Shown here: positions 34,230-45,490 of the stretch, in pieces
Layout: every line of letters starts with the position of its first letter
How positions within the stretch are numbered: position 1 is the stretch's first letter
DNA from: Calliphora vicina
Taxonomy: Eukaryota > Arthropoda > Insecta > Diptera > Calliphoridae
Direction: 5' to 3'
DNA length: 64,000 nucleotides
NCBI RefSeq assembly: GCF_958450345.1
Contig: NC_088780.1
Coordinates: 47,050,033-47,114,032 of the forward strand
The notes under the pieces: generated by a model
What the model saw: only the letters and a program-made list of their open reading frames with translations
Told to the model about the DNA's origin: nothing
The model's database searches: none
Position numbers and translations under genes: made by a program

Positions 34230-35400
34230 TTTGTCTGTATATATTACCATACACAACATTCCATCACACAAAAATCATTATAAAATCAGACATTTAAATT
34301 GAAATGCATCTTCATGTCTAGGCTGACATCTTAACATACATAAACAAATTATGAAAACACCCACAATTATTTAAAATTTTCATAATTTGTTAGTTTCTTC
34401 TTTTTTTTTTTTCTTCTTTTAATATTCAATAAAACACTAGACGCCACATTACAAAATTCACATGTATATAAATAAATATGTAGAAATGTCTGCAAAAATG
34501 ATGTAGTATTCAAATAATCAACCGAAAACCCACCATATATGATCATGTCAAAAGTAAAAAATCTAATGGAGAAAAAAAAGAAGACGAAAAATAGCAAATA
34601 TTTTCCAAATTATCAATTACTTTTTGGTAAGATTTTGTAAAAGAAAAAACATCATGACATGTTTATATGGGAGACAGCAACATGTTTGTAAAATATTCAT
34701 GTGGTAGCAAATTGTATGAATTTGTTATTATAGGAAAATTAAAATAAATTAAAAACGATGATTTTGATGTTGAAGTTGTGGTAGAGATGCATGTCTTAAA
34801 AGTTATGTTGCAAATTTGTTTTGTTTATTTAGTAAATTTACTTTTGTTAATGGATTTGTTATATTGTTTATGAAAAACATGAGACTGGAGACAAATTGTT
34901 GACAATTGATTAAAAAGTGTTTTTGTTTTTCAGATAATGATAAACTACAATAAGTTTAATTATGTGTTTGACATAAATTTGGATAATAAAGGTATAAAAT
35001 TAATACATGGAATGTATAATATTGCAACAAAATGCTGGAAATGTTTGGAGAAACCAATTTTATTTTAACAAATATGTTGAGTAGTTAAATAAACAAATAC
35101 AATTCTCATAAAATAGCTTAAATCTTGACTTAAAACTATATGACAGAGTTCCCTTAAAAAAAAACGTCTGAGAAAGTCCACACCCTCTACCATCACGTCA
35201 CCACAATTCGACTTGTCACTATCTGCCTAAACCAATCATATAACTTCTTCTGCTCATTTCCATATGTTCAAACATTTCTTTATCTATTTATTGGTCAGTT
35301 TTTTTGGCAACAATTTTTTATATACTTTTCGTGATCAAATTAACTAAATGTTTCTATCCACAGGCTAGAAAATGTTTTCATTTCTTTAACATACAGACAT
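34230..35400. other. AT-rich non-coding stretch
   Basis: Long A/T runs, no recognisable element or coding exon. Confidence 0.45.
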
Positions 35401-35409
35401 ACATATGTA

Positions 35410-36834
35410 CATTAGGATGGTCCAATAAAGATTTTTGGATGTTTCCAACTAAAACAAGTAAGGAAGTATGGTCGGACAAGACCGACCATATAATACCATA
35501 CAGTAAGCAAAAGAGCAAAAACATTTTTCTTTTAAAATTTCAATAATTTATATTTTTGAGTGATTTTCGGAAGTGGGCCTTATATGGGCGCTATGACCAA
35601 TTATGGACCGATCACCATGAAATTAGGTCGTGTGATTTATATCTATATTAAAGTTAACTATGTTGAATTTTGTGTGTTTACCAACATTTTTAAGCGATTT
35701 ATGCACGTTAAAGTGATTTTCGGAAGCGGGTTTATATGGGAGCTATGACTAATTATGGACCGATCGTAACAAAATTTGGTGACATGAATTTTGTGTATAT
35801 AAAACTTATTTGGAGCGGAATTTGTGGAGATACATATATAAATTAAACATTTATGACCGATAAAGTCCAATTTCGGGAGGACATTTGTATGGGGGCTAGG
35901 TGAAATAATGGACCGATTTCAGCCGGTTTCAACAGGCTTGGTCCTTGAGCCGAAAAAATAATATGTATCAAATTTCATCGAAAAATCGTCAAAATTGCGA
36001 CCTGTACTCTGCGCACAAGGTTTACATGGACAGCCAGCCAGCCGACCAGACGGACGGACGGATATCGCTTAATCGACTCAGAAAGTGATTCGAAGTCGAT
36101 CGGTATACTTTAAGGTGGGTGTTAGACTAATATTTTTGGGCGTTACAAACATCTGCACAAACGCATAATACCCTCCCACTATGGTGGTGTAGGATATAAT
36201 AAAAGTTTAGTTCATTCTGAGATATAGTTTCTCAGAACTGTTGCACTGACGTTAATATTTGGTAAGCTGGATCCAAGAATATAAAGGTAAATTTTTAAGG
36301 TTTTCATGATATGTTTCATATTTCTCGCAAAGGAAATATATGAAATATTGATATCATGTGAAAGGTCTTTGAAAGGAGCCTTCAATGCCATATCTGCAAT
36401 TATCGTGTATGTTCAAAAATATTCGTAGTTTTGTAGAAATATTACATATAATTACACTGTTCAACAAATTAAACTTATTGATCGGAAGAGAACAGCGACC
36501 TGAAAGGACATGTTGAGCTGATCATTTTTTAGAATAGTCCAGCTGGTCTGAGTTTTTTACAGAGCCTGAAAGTTTTAATTTTTCGGTCAAAGGGAGTATT
36601 ATGCTAAATGAAAAAAATGTTGTAAGTTAATGTCTAAGACAATTCTTATTGTCAGAGTTATATTTTGGAATTTTATGAGGATTACTTTTATGGAAGATCT
36701 TAATCTTCTATCTCCTCTCTTTATGGTTCAATTAGAATTTTGAGAAATAGTCTCCCTAAAAAAAATTAACTTTCATTTTATTGGGCAACATCGACACTTT
36801 AATTTTCCTCCATACAAACAAAGCAACCCTAATG
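35410..36834. mobile_element. TIR element with CATTAGG ends, carrying a family A insertion
   Basis: Ends CATTAGGATGGTCC and the inverted CAACCCTAATG are flanked by TA on both sides (35408-35409 and 36835-36836), consistent with the Tc1/mariner superfamily. The interior outside the family A copy (35452-36199) has no transposase frame. Confidence 0.7.
35452..36199 (+). mobile_element. Family A element, plus orientation
   Basis: Starts ACAAGTAAGGAAG with the stem GGTCGG / CCGACC, runs through all family landmarks including GACGGACGGACGG, and ends with the 3' hairpin ATACCCTCCCACTATGGTGG then TGTAGGATAT. It is inserted about 40 bases inside the CATTAGG-ended element. Small frames here (35560-35748 plus, 35658-35870 minus) recur in other copies and are by-products of the repeat. 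Confidence 0.86.
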
Positions 36835-36839
36835 TACAT

Positions 36840-38090
36840 AGCCAAGAATTTTTATAACTTTATCTAACCTATTCGTTACTATATATTTATTTACATATTT
36901 CTCTTTTCTTAAACATTTTTCTTTACATTTTTTTTCGGCGAATGATGGTAGTGGGTGCATCAAATTACATGTTTAGCGTAAATTTGAGGTTTTATTTTTT
37001 GAAGCTTTATAATGTCTATTAAATATAATTTTTATATAAATTTGTTTAGTTTATTTTATGGCTAACAATAAAAATGTCTTCTTATAGGAAAATAAACTTA
37101 GTTATAGTAATTTGTTTAAGTAATATGGGGGATTTAGAAAATAAACACACATTTTTTTTGGTAAAGAATGATTAGATAATCACGGTAGTTGTTATATTTA
37201 GATTTAGGGGATATAAAGTAGCTGTATAGAAGTTGAAAAGAAACTTTGTGAATTCCTTGAATATAAAAGACTTTTTAAAATATAAAATTAATTAAATTTA
37301 TTTATGCCGAATACAAATTTCGCTCTAACTAATATTTTTTGTTTGATTTATTTTGAAAACTAGCCGATTTTAAATCCTACCGTACTTAAATCGTTTTGTC
37401 AATTGGTGGGTGAAAATTTCGCACTGGGTCGGATAATTTTTACTTTATTTTTCTTTTATTAATTGTTGTATAAATTCACCAATTTATTAGCTTTGTTTAA
37501 AAACAGTTAGGTTTAGTTTTCGTTTGTTTAAAATCAAATACTACACAAAAAAATAAAAAAAACAATTGTTTAGTTTGTTTCATAAGTCTTTTGTTTTCAA
37601 TAACCATTATTTATTGTTTACATTTCTTTATTTCTAACATAAACTCTAACGCCACTATTTTAATCAAACAATACTAATAGAATAATTTATAATTTCATTC
37701 ATTTCATTCACATCTTATTCATTAGCTTGTGTGGGTTAGAAATTATTAAAAACAAAAAAAAATTATAAATTTTTCTATACAAATTAGTTTAGACAAATAA
37801 CTAATAAAAAAACCAGCCCAGCTATTTATAGTTTATAATAAGACAATTTGTATGTTTTATATTTGATAGCAGTACGCTTCTTATGTCTTTTGTTTTTATA
37901 AGAAATACCTAAAGTGGTATTGTTCGGGTATTTTTTTTAATTCAGCAAAACAAAATTGTTTTATAAATGTTTTTGAGATAAGAATAGTTTCGCTAATAAA
38001 GATATACTTAGTAAAAAAATGGAAATAGCTGAAACAAATCAATACATAGTAAGATAAAATAGAAAAATATAACATTTATAAGTTTTTATA
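36840..38090. other. AT-rich non-coding stretch
   Basis: No coding or element signal found. Confidence 0.45.
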
Positions 38091-38344
38091 AACTTCACCA
38101 TGAGTGGCAAATTTTTCATTTGCCATGTCCATCCGTCCATCAACCGTGAAATCAACTTTGCGTAGCCCCAAAATAATTTACATTCTTCCGGCTCGGTTGC
38201 TATTTAAAATCGACAAAATCGGCCTACAAATGGCTGAGATATAACCTCGACTTTTTCCCTATTTCTGATCTATATCTGGATTACTAAGTCATTAATATAG
38301 ACAATATGGATATCTAATGATAGATATTTCAAGGTCCATTGCAA

Positions 38345-38811
38345 TGTGATTCCAAATGAAAATCTAGGTGGACAAAATTATTTGGCGCTATTTTTATATA
38401 AAATTGGTGTCTCCGATTTCCAAAAAAATGTTTTAAAGATCAACATACATTTTTTTTAAGTTACAGTAGGGTCTAGATAAATAAAAATCATTAATTTAAA
38501 AAAAAATTAAAAAAATACATTTTCATGTGTTTCTGAAATTAAATTTTTAAAAAGATCTGTATTTACTATATTTCAAGTTACATTAGGATCTAGATATATA
38601 AAAATAAATAATAAAAAACAAATATTTCTAAAAATTCCATTCCGTAAAAATTAAAAAAAAGTATTTCGGCGGAGTATGCTGGCGGCTACAATTTTTTTAC
38701 AAAGACATTCCCCAGAAGTTTCTTTAAATGCTGAAAAAACTTCGGTTTTCCTAATTCTGAAGTTACCGATTTTCATAATTTTGTCCACCTAGATTATGAT
38801 TTGGAACCACA
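38345..38811. mobile_element. 467-bp TIR element nested in family B
   Basis: TGTGATTCCAAAT...AATCTAGGTGGACAAAATTAT at the left is mirrored at the right (ATAATTTTGTCCACCTAGATT then ATTTGGAACCACA), about 38 bp with few mismatches. No transposase; target duplication not resolved. Confidence 0.85.
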
Positions 38812-38960
38812 GTGAATGGTTAAAAAAAATATTTTTTAACCCGAATTTTTTTTTATTGAAAAATGTTTTTTTTTGTCCTAAAAATTTGGAAAAAAATTAA
38901 ATTTTGTTTTCCTAAAAATATAAAATATAAGATTCAGCACAGCCGAATATAGCTGTCTTA

Positions 38961-39114
38961 AGCTACGTATACACGGTTGTCATATTCTTACAATATTGTC
39001 AGAAAATGTTCAATAAATAGTTAACACCCATATGTTTCAAGATAAGTTCTCATGGTTGTGTTAACTATTTTCTACGCATGTTCCTGACAATTTGACAACC
39101 GTGTGTACGTAGCT
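38961..39114. mobile_element. PIF/Harbinger-like MITE, 154 bp
   Basis: Ends AGCTACGTATACACGGTTG and CAACCGTGTGTACGTAGCT are inverted and nearly identical. TTA is duplicated on both sides (38958-38960 and 39115-39117), the 3-bp target signature of PIF/Harbinger. Removing the element plus one TTA restores the family B terminus (...GTC-TTACTTGTT), which confirms the boundaries. Confidence 0.9.
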
Positions 39115-39119
39115 TTACT

Positions 39120-39600
39120 TGTTATACTTGAATCTGTTAGAAACCCATCACCATTTATTTATCTGCCAACACAAGCAGTTACTGATGATACGGTTGTTAT
39201 TAGTCCACTTGATAATTACCTAAGATTTGCCGATAACAGTTGGAAATTGTTGGATACTGGTGAGTGAGTTATAAAGTAAAAACTTGTACTAAAGAAAGAA
39301 CATATCCGTTTCGATAATATCACATACTTTGGTATTCAATAAGACGTATAAAAAAATGGGTGGGTCCTAAATGCCTCTCTTTTTGTTAGTTTAGAATTAT
39401 TGAATTCTATAATTATGGAAAATGTATGTAACTATCAGCGTCAATGGAGTTCTTCGCTATTCGGAAGTAGATTAACTTAAAGATCTCCAATAACTCTATA
39501 TGTCTTCCTCCTAAAGGAATCTCTTGAATTTGTTGAACAACTTCAAGTGTGTAAATTAAAATATCACAATTTAGAATAAAGTCCATATTGTGTGGAATTC
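39120..39600. other. Unassigned non-coding stretch
   Basis: Less AT-rich than average, with short frames on both strands but no recognisable motif. Confidence 0.35.
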
Positions 39601-39683
39601 GATCAATGATCTCTAATATATTTTTTAAAACAAACACAAACTACAAAGCCTATTGGCTTGTCTGCAGGAATACCCAGAGTTTT

Positions 39684-39751
39684 TGGCCGGAATTAAACCT
39701 GCAACCCTCAGACTTATTATCAAGCACAGTTGCATCTAGTCTACCGGGGCA
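39684..39751 (-). repeat. tRNA-like (SINE-type) fragment
   Basis: The minus strand has a degenerate B box (GCAGGTTTAATTCC) preceded by TAATAAGTCTGAGGGTT and ACTAGATGCAACTG. It aligns with the fragment at 16834-16900. The A box is weak and the cloverleaf incomplete. Confidence 0.38.
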
Positions 39752-40322
39752 AACTTTTCGGAATGCTTTAAGAGGTTTTACTTAATATATGTCATTTAAT
39801 TTTGCAAAATTTGAAAAATTTTATATATTTGAAAAAATTTATATAGGTAGGAGGATCAATACAGAGTTTTAAAAAAGTTTCTTAGACTCAATTAGTTCAT
39901 AGAGATTAACATGTCGACTCCATTACGAATATTTCAACGAATATGGGATATTTTCCGCTGAATGATTATTGCAACTAAGAAGTAGCAAAACAAATGCTTA
40001 AAATAATTCTAAAGTTTTTTAAATAACTATCTGAAAATGCAGAAGTATGTTTTTATAATAACTTCAATACTAGAGCACGGACTAGTCTATAGAGCAGTTT
40101 TGCTGGAAATTTAGACAAATTAAATGATGTTTCAGTAGAAACTCTCAGGAAACACTCAGGAAAATCAATGAACTGAAGTAAAAGATGCTCATATCGAAAA
40201 CACACGCAGATAAAAACAAGTAAGGAAGTATGGTCGGTCAAGCCCGACCATATAATACCCTACACTAAGTAAAAGAGCAAAAACATTTTTCTTTTAAAAT
40301 TTCACTAATTTATATTTTTGAG

Positions 40323-42325
40323 CAGTGTTTAAAAAGCTACGAAACTAAAAAATTTTTAACTGTTGCTACAACTACTGCTTCAAAAAAGTGCATGTAGCGG
40401 TAGCAGTAGCATTTGTCTTTTTTCGTTTTCTTGTTTTTTTTAAACTACTGCTACCGTCAAAATATAAAACTCTTAACAGAGCAGTAGTAATAAAACATGA
40501 ATTGTAAATGGAGTAGTAGCATAAAAATACAAATCATTGCTACTGCTCTCTATCGAGTTTTAATTTTTATTATTTAGAAATAGTGTTTATAAAAAACCGA
40601 CTTTTTACAAAACCGGTTTGTCGGTTAACCGAAAATTGGCATTTTTAAGAAAACCGGTTTTTCGGTTAACCGACGTCGAAAAAACCGGTTAAACCGGTTA
40701 ACCGTCATATATGTGTAGATAACATAAAATGTTCAATAAAGTACATGCGGCTTTAAAATTTTTAGTTTTTAGTAGTCAGAAATGGTTAATATTAAATAAC
40801 TATGAATATACTAAAGTGCTAAGTCCATTTTATTTTGTAAAAATTTCAAAATTATTATCTCAGTCAAATGAAATTGAGTATAAATATGTTACTAACTATA
40901 TAATAGTTGTTTAAATTATTGGTTTATTCATTAAATTTCAACCAAAAAATGTAAATTAATTTTTTAATTAAATATTCGACAATTTTGAAATTTATTATTA
41001 CCTCGATTTTCTGATATGAAACAGAAAATATTACAAATCACAAAAAAGGACCTATAAGATGCAGACGGACTTCTTCTTAGCTGTGATTATTTGTCATTAT
41101 GAATCATATCATATTTCATAAATATTTAAAATCACGGATTTTAGAACATTTTTTGTCTCTTCTGTAATATTTCTGAAAAGGACTTCGTACACTAAGCTAA
41201 CGAATTGATTGAAGGAAGGTATGCACATCAAATTCAAATTAACGTTTGGTAAAATCATCACTAAGTTTATAATGAATCATTATTAAGATTTAGCTTAACT
41301 TCTAGAATTATGCGGAATTTAATTTTTAATAGTTTCATTATGTGCAATTTATTCTGAAAAAGTTTTTAATAAACACATCATTCTCTTCTATTTTGAATCA
41401 TTGTAATTTATAAAAATATCAATCTAAATAGGTTTGTATTGTAAATCAGCAGTTTAGGTTTCAAATCAGACCAATAATGTGTGTACAATGAATATAAAAA
41501 ATGCACAAAACCATGAGATTTCCTAATTTTAGACCTTAAGTTTAAAAACCGGTTAACCGAGTGATAAAAACCGGATAAACCGGTTAACCGAAAATCAACA
41601 TTTTAAATTAACCGGTTCGCAGAAAACCGAGATTTCGAAGAAAAAACGGATTTTCGGTTAACCGGTTTATAAACACTAGTAGCAGTTAAGTAGCAGTTGA
41701 TGCAGCAGTTAAGGTAGCAATAAAAGTAGTCAAAAAAGAAAACCTGCAGTCATAACACCAAAATTGACAGAATTAAACACTGTGTGTTGTTTTTGTTTTG
41801 AGAGTGTTTGAAAGAATTATTCGTTTTTATTCGTCTCAGATGTTCGTGTTGCTAACAGAAAGATCGTGTTGTCTGTGTGTATAACAAAAAAGCCGAACTT
41901 TTGTTTACAACACGACCAACATAAACAAATATACATTCACAACAACAACTTTTTTGGCTGAAGATTTTTATTTTTGACTTATTTTATTGCTACCTCAACT
42001 GCTACTTAGCTGCTACTTCAACTGCTACTTCTTCTACTACCTCAACTGCTACTTCTATTACTCCTAATTTTAAAATTAACAGAATTAATAAAAAACTAAT
42101 GACTCTGCTACATCAAAACGTTTTCTTTTTTAAGGCAGTAATAGAAAATAAATTACTCTGCTACTTTTAAATTTTTCTTTTGTTGCTGCTACTACAACTA
42201 CTGCTACCAAAATGTGAAGGTAGCAATAGTAATTGATTGACTCCGAGTTTTTATTAATTTTTTAACTAGACTACTTCTGTTTTTTCGTTGCTACTGCTAC
42301 TTGTAGTCTAGTTTTTTAAACACTG
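40323..42325 (-). mobile_element. hAT-like element with perfect 8-bp target duplication and its own nested insertion
   Basis: Ends CAGTGTTTAAAAAGCTACG and CTAGTTTTTTAAACACTG are inverted. TTTTTGAG occurs exactly at 40315-40322 and 42326-42333. The element is the reverse complement of the family at 32544-33420, with the same AGTAGCAGT-type internal repeats, and is lengthened by the insertion at 40581-41678. There is no transposase frame. Confidence 0.94.
40581..41678. mobile_element. Element with TAGTGTTTATAAA ends and CGGTTAACCG subterminal arrays
   Basis: The left end TAGTGTTTATAAA at 40581 is mirrored by TTTATAAACACTA ending at 41678. Both subterminal regions (about 40600-40705 and 41545-41665) hold many copies of ACCGGTT / CGGTTAACCG palindromes, probably transposase-binding repeats by analogy with other DNA transposons. 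Comparison with 33150-33200 shows it interrupts the hAT-like element. The 61-codon frame at 40729-40914 has no motif. No target duplication is recognised. Confidence 0.78.
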
Positions 42326-42922
42326 TTTTTGAGTGATTTGCGGAAGTGGGCCTTATATGGGGGCTATGACCAATGAAATTATGTCGTGTGATTTATGTCT
42401 ATATTAAAGTTAACTATGTTGAATTTTGTGTCTATACCAACATTTTTAAGCGATTTATGCACGTTAAAGTGATTTTCGGAAGCGGGTCTATATGGGAGCT
42501 ATGACTAATTACGGACCGATCGTAACAAAATTTGGTGGCGTGAATTTGTGGAGATACATATATAAATTAAACATTTATGACCGATAAAGTCCAATTTCGG
42601 GAGGACATTTGTATGGGGGCTAGGTGAAATAATGGACCGATTTCAGCCAGTTTCAATAGGCTTGGTTCTTGGACTGAAGAAATAATATGTACCAAACTTC
42701 ATCGCAATATCTTCAAAATTGCGACCTGTACTCTGCGCACAAGGTTTACATGGACAGCCAGCCAGCCGATCAGACGGACGGACGGACATCGTTTAATCGA
42801 CTCATAAATTGATTCTAAGTCGATCGGTATACTTTAAGGTGGGTGTTAGAATAATACTTTTGGGCGTTACAAACATCTGCACAAACGCATTATACCCTCC
42901 CCACTATGTTGGTGTAGGGTAT

Positions 42923-43642
42923 AAATATAGTTGTGCATGTTTACTGTAAACATTTCAACATTGTTATTAGTTTTTTAAGAATATTATAGTCACAGTAACT
43001 ATTTGCATGATTTTGGTAATCATAATATGGTTAATTTATGATTTACATGATTGTATCGACCATATATATGGTATCAGTAAACAAGTATATGTTTGCGACA
43101 TCCATTTTTATGATGAATCATTTGGGGTATTCACACGGTCTACTTTTTGGTCATATTGTCATAATGTCCTAATATATTATGAAAGTTTAACAAAATTTTT
43201 GTTGTGTTTCAAACAAAAAAGGTCTAAACTGATAAGACTATTTGAACCATGTTTATAGTTTTGTCGTAAAATAATATTTTTTTTAAAAACAAAACACAAC
43301 AACAACTATTATAATATATTAGGACATTATGACAATATGACTAATAGCAGACCATGTGAATATCCAAATTATATCATAATATGTTGTCAGATTATGATAT
43401 CCATAAGCCGAGAGCAACATAATATGGTAAGTCCTTTATCATAAAAATAGTTGTCACAAACATATACTTGTTTCCTGTAACCATTTATATGATTGATACA
43501 ATCATGTTAATAGTTTAACCATATTATGGCTACCACAATCATCTATATAGTTACTGTGTATTAACTATAATATAGTTAAAAATTTGTAAAAATGTTGAAA
43601 TGGTTACAAAAAAACATGCACAACTATATATTTTCTCTGCGT
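42923..43642. mobile_element. Fold-back element, about 720 bp
   Basis: Left arm ATATAGTTGTGCATGTTT...CATTTCAACATT and right arm AATGTTGAAATGGTTAC...AAACATGCACAACTATAT are inverted over roughly 300 bases each, imperfectly. Internal pairs include AACAAGTATATGTTTG / CAAACATATACTTGTT and GACATTATGACAATATGA. The right terminus is TTTTCTCTGCGTGC; the left terminus is missing that part where it meets family A. The 83-codon frame at 43007-43258 is not protein-like. Confidence 0.8.
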
Positions 43643-43644
43643 GC

Positions 43645-44880
43645 ATCTTAATTTTAATACAGTTTTATTATTAATTAACCAAAAAAAAATATTACAATTA
43701 AGAAAATTCTCATAATTTAATATTTTCTAACACAACTTTTATATGTACAAATAAAAAAACCTTATAGTCATATTTGATTAATTATGAAATATTAAAATTG
43801 CTTTTAAATTAACATATATTTTGAAGAATATCTTTTGAGATCAAAATCATTTATTAAATTCACACAAGTATGGCTAATAGAACAACGATTAATTAAAAAA
43901 AGTAATCCAAAAAAATAAAAAAAAATATATAAATCGTATCGAAAACACTTAGCAAACATTTACGTCAAACTTATGTTGGAAACAAGTTCTATTATGATCG
44001 AATGTTTATGTCTCAAAGATACAGAAGATAGATAACAAATTATAATCATTAAAATAAAAAACGAAGAAAGCTAAATCATTAATAATATTAACAAAAAAAA
44101 TAAATAAATATACAAGTATAGCTATATATAAAAAAACAACCGCTAAAAACGCTAATTTTGTTTTATTGATTTAGTTTAAGAAATTAGATTAACATTTTTA
44201 CGATGCCACTAAAAGAGAAGTGTTTTAGCTTAACTAAAATGAATAGGAAATAATGCTGGGGACTAATAAAACAAGATGACATAAGTTTTGACAATTAAGA
44301 ACATTTTAAGACATTTACTTACTTGAATTAATGTGTTTTAATTTTTCTTTATTTTTTTTTTCAGTATAAATTTGTCCAATTTAATTTGAGGTGCTTAAAC
44401 GGCAGCATAATTAATGAGGGAGTTGTTTTTGTTAGATCTGCAATGATACACAATAAATATTTTAATTAATAAAAATCTAAATTCTATAAATAACTTATTA
44501 TTTTTTGTATTTTTTTGATATCACTTAATAAATAATACATATGCGGCAGTTTTACTTTAAGTCTTATCGCCGCTTATCAAGGTTTGAATCAAGCTCGTGT
44601 TAAATTTATGACTGATTAAATTTTTTAACTAATTTATTGTTAATAACAGAAGAAAAAAAGAAAATGTCCAATTTGGGTGTTTTTGGTGGAATGTATTAAA
44701 ATTAATGAAGATATTAAATGAATTATAGGCTTTAGTGGTGAAGGTTATTTCAGGTCAAATATGCTACCGAAATTTTGCTGAAAATATTAGTGAGCAGTTT
44801 GAGCAAACTAATCAGTTTATCATAAAATTTGTTAGTGTCAAATGTGTTTTTAATTAAAAGAATCTTGTTCTTATAGCTAT
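43645..44880. other. AT-rich non-coding stretch
   Basis: No coding or element signal. Long A/T-rich tracts. Confidence 0.45.
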
Positions 44881-45022
44881 AAAGGTAGGCGAGGATCCAA
44901 ATGAGGGAAATAGGAATTTTGCCTCCCAAAACCGAAAGATTTTCGTATACAAAAGGAAAATGTAGAACAAATTTTAATTTCCCTCACCCCGCGAAATGGT
45001 TGACCTTGATCCGGGACTGTAA

Positions 45023-45490
45023 AAAAGTGGCCATTATTTTGCACCTTTGGGATTTACGATGCTCCCAAGGTATAAAAATATTTTTCGTCCTTATACTTCT
45101 AAAAACCTTATTTCAATTGCCCTTGAAGAAGAAATTGTCTCTTATAAACCATACATATCGTCTCGGAAACAACATAAAGATCTAAAAATATTAAAAACAT
45201 CAGCCCTTATTATCAATTATGTTTACTATTTAAAGTCCTGTTTAGATTGCAAAAACAAAAGTGAGCATTATTTTGCACCTTTGGGATTTACGATGCTCCC
45301 AAGGTATAAAAATGTTTTTCGTCCTTAGACTTCTAAAAATCTTATTTCGATTGCCCTTGAAGAAGAAATTGTCTCTTAAAAACCATACATATCGTCTCAG
45401 AAACAACATAAAAATCTAAAAATATTAAAAACATCAGCCCTTATTATCAATTATGTTTACTTTATGAAGTCCTGTTTAGATTGCAAAAAC
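45023..45490 (+). repeat. Two tandem 234-bp units, highly similar
   Basis: The unit beginning ATTATTTTGCACCTTTGGGA at 45033 recurs at 45267 and both end TTTAGATTGCAAAAAC. Only scattered differences are seen, suggesting a recent duplication. TTTGGGATTTACGATGCTCCCA resembles the CATTAGGGTGG family interior at 18590. Frames 44901-45185 and 45047-45328 are products of the repeat. Confidence 0.92.

Larger units (their letters stand above)
38094..39120 (+). mobile_element. Family B element, plus orientation, with two nested insertions
   Basis: Core landmarks of 11402-12000 recur: CATGTCCATCCGTCCATC, CTACAAATGGCTGAGATAT, CTGGATTACTAAGTCATTA and AATATGGATATCTAATGATA, then the terminal AGATTCAGCACAGCCGAAT. 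The sequence is broken at about 38345 by a TIR element and at 38960 by a Harbinger-like MITE, after which TTACTTGTT completes the end. Confidence 0.78.
40215..42922 (+). mobile_element. Family A element, plus orientation, split by a hAT-like insertion
   Basis: The 5' part is 40215-40322 with the stem TATGGTCGG / CCGACCATA; the 3' part is 42334-42922 with the GACGGACGGACGG tract and terminal hairpin. The break lies in ATTTTTGAG-TGATT, which other copies show intact. A fold-back element begins at its 3' edge. Confidence 0.87.

Noticed and set aside
45033..45490. CRISPR-like array from the repeated units
   Set aside because: Only two long adjacent copies without spacers in a eukaryotic transposon-rich context.
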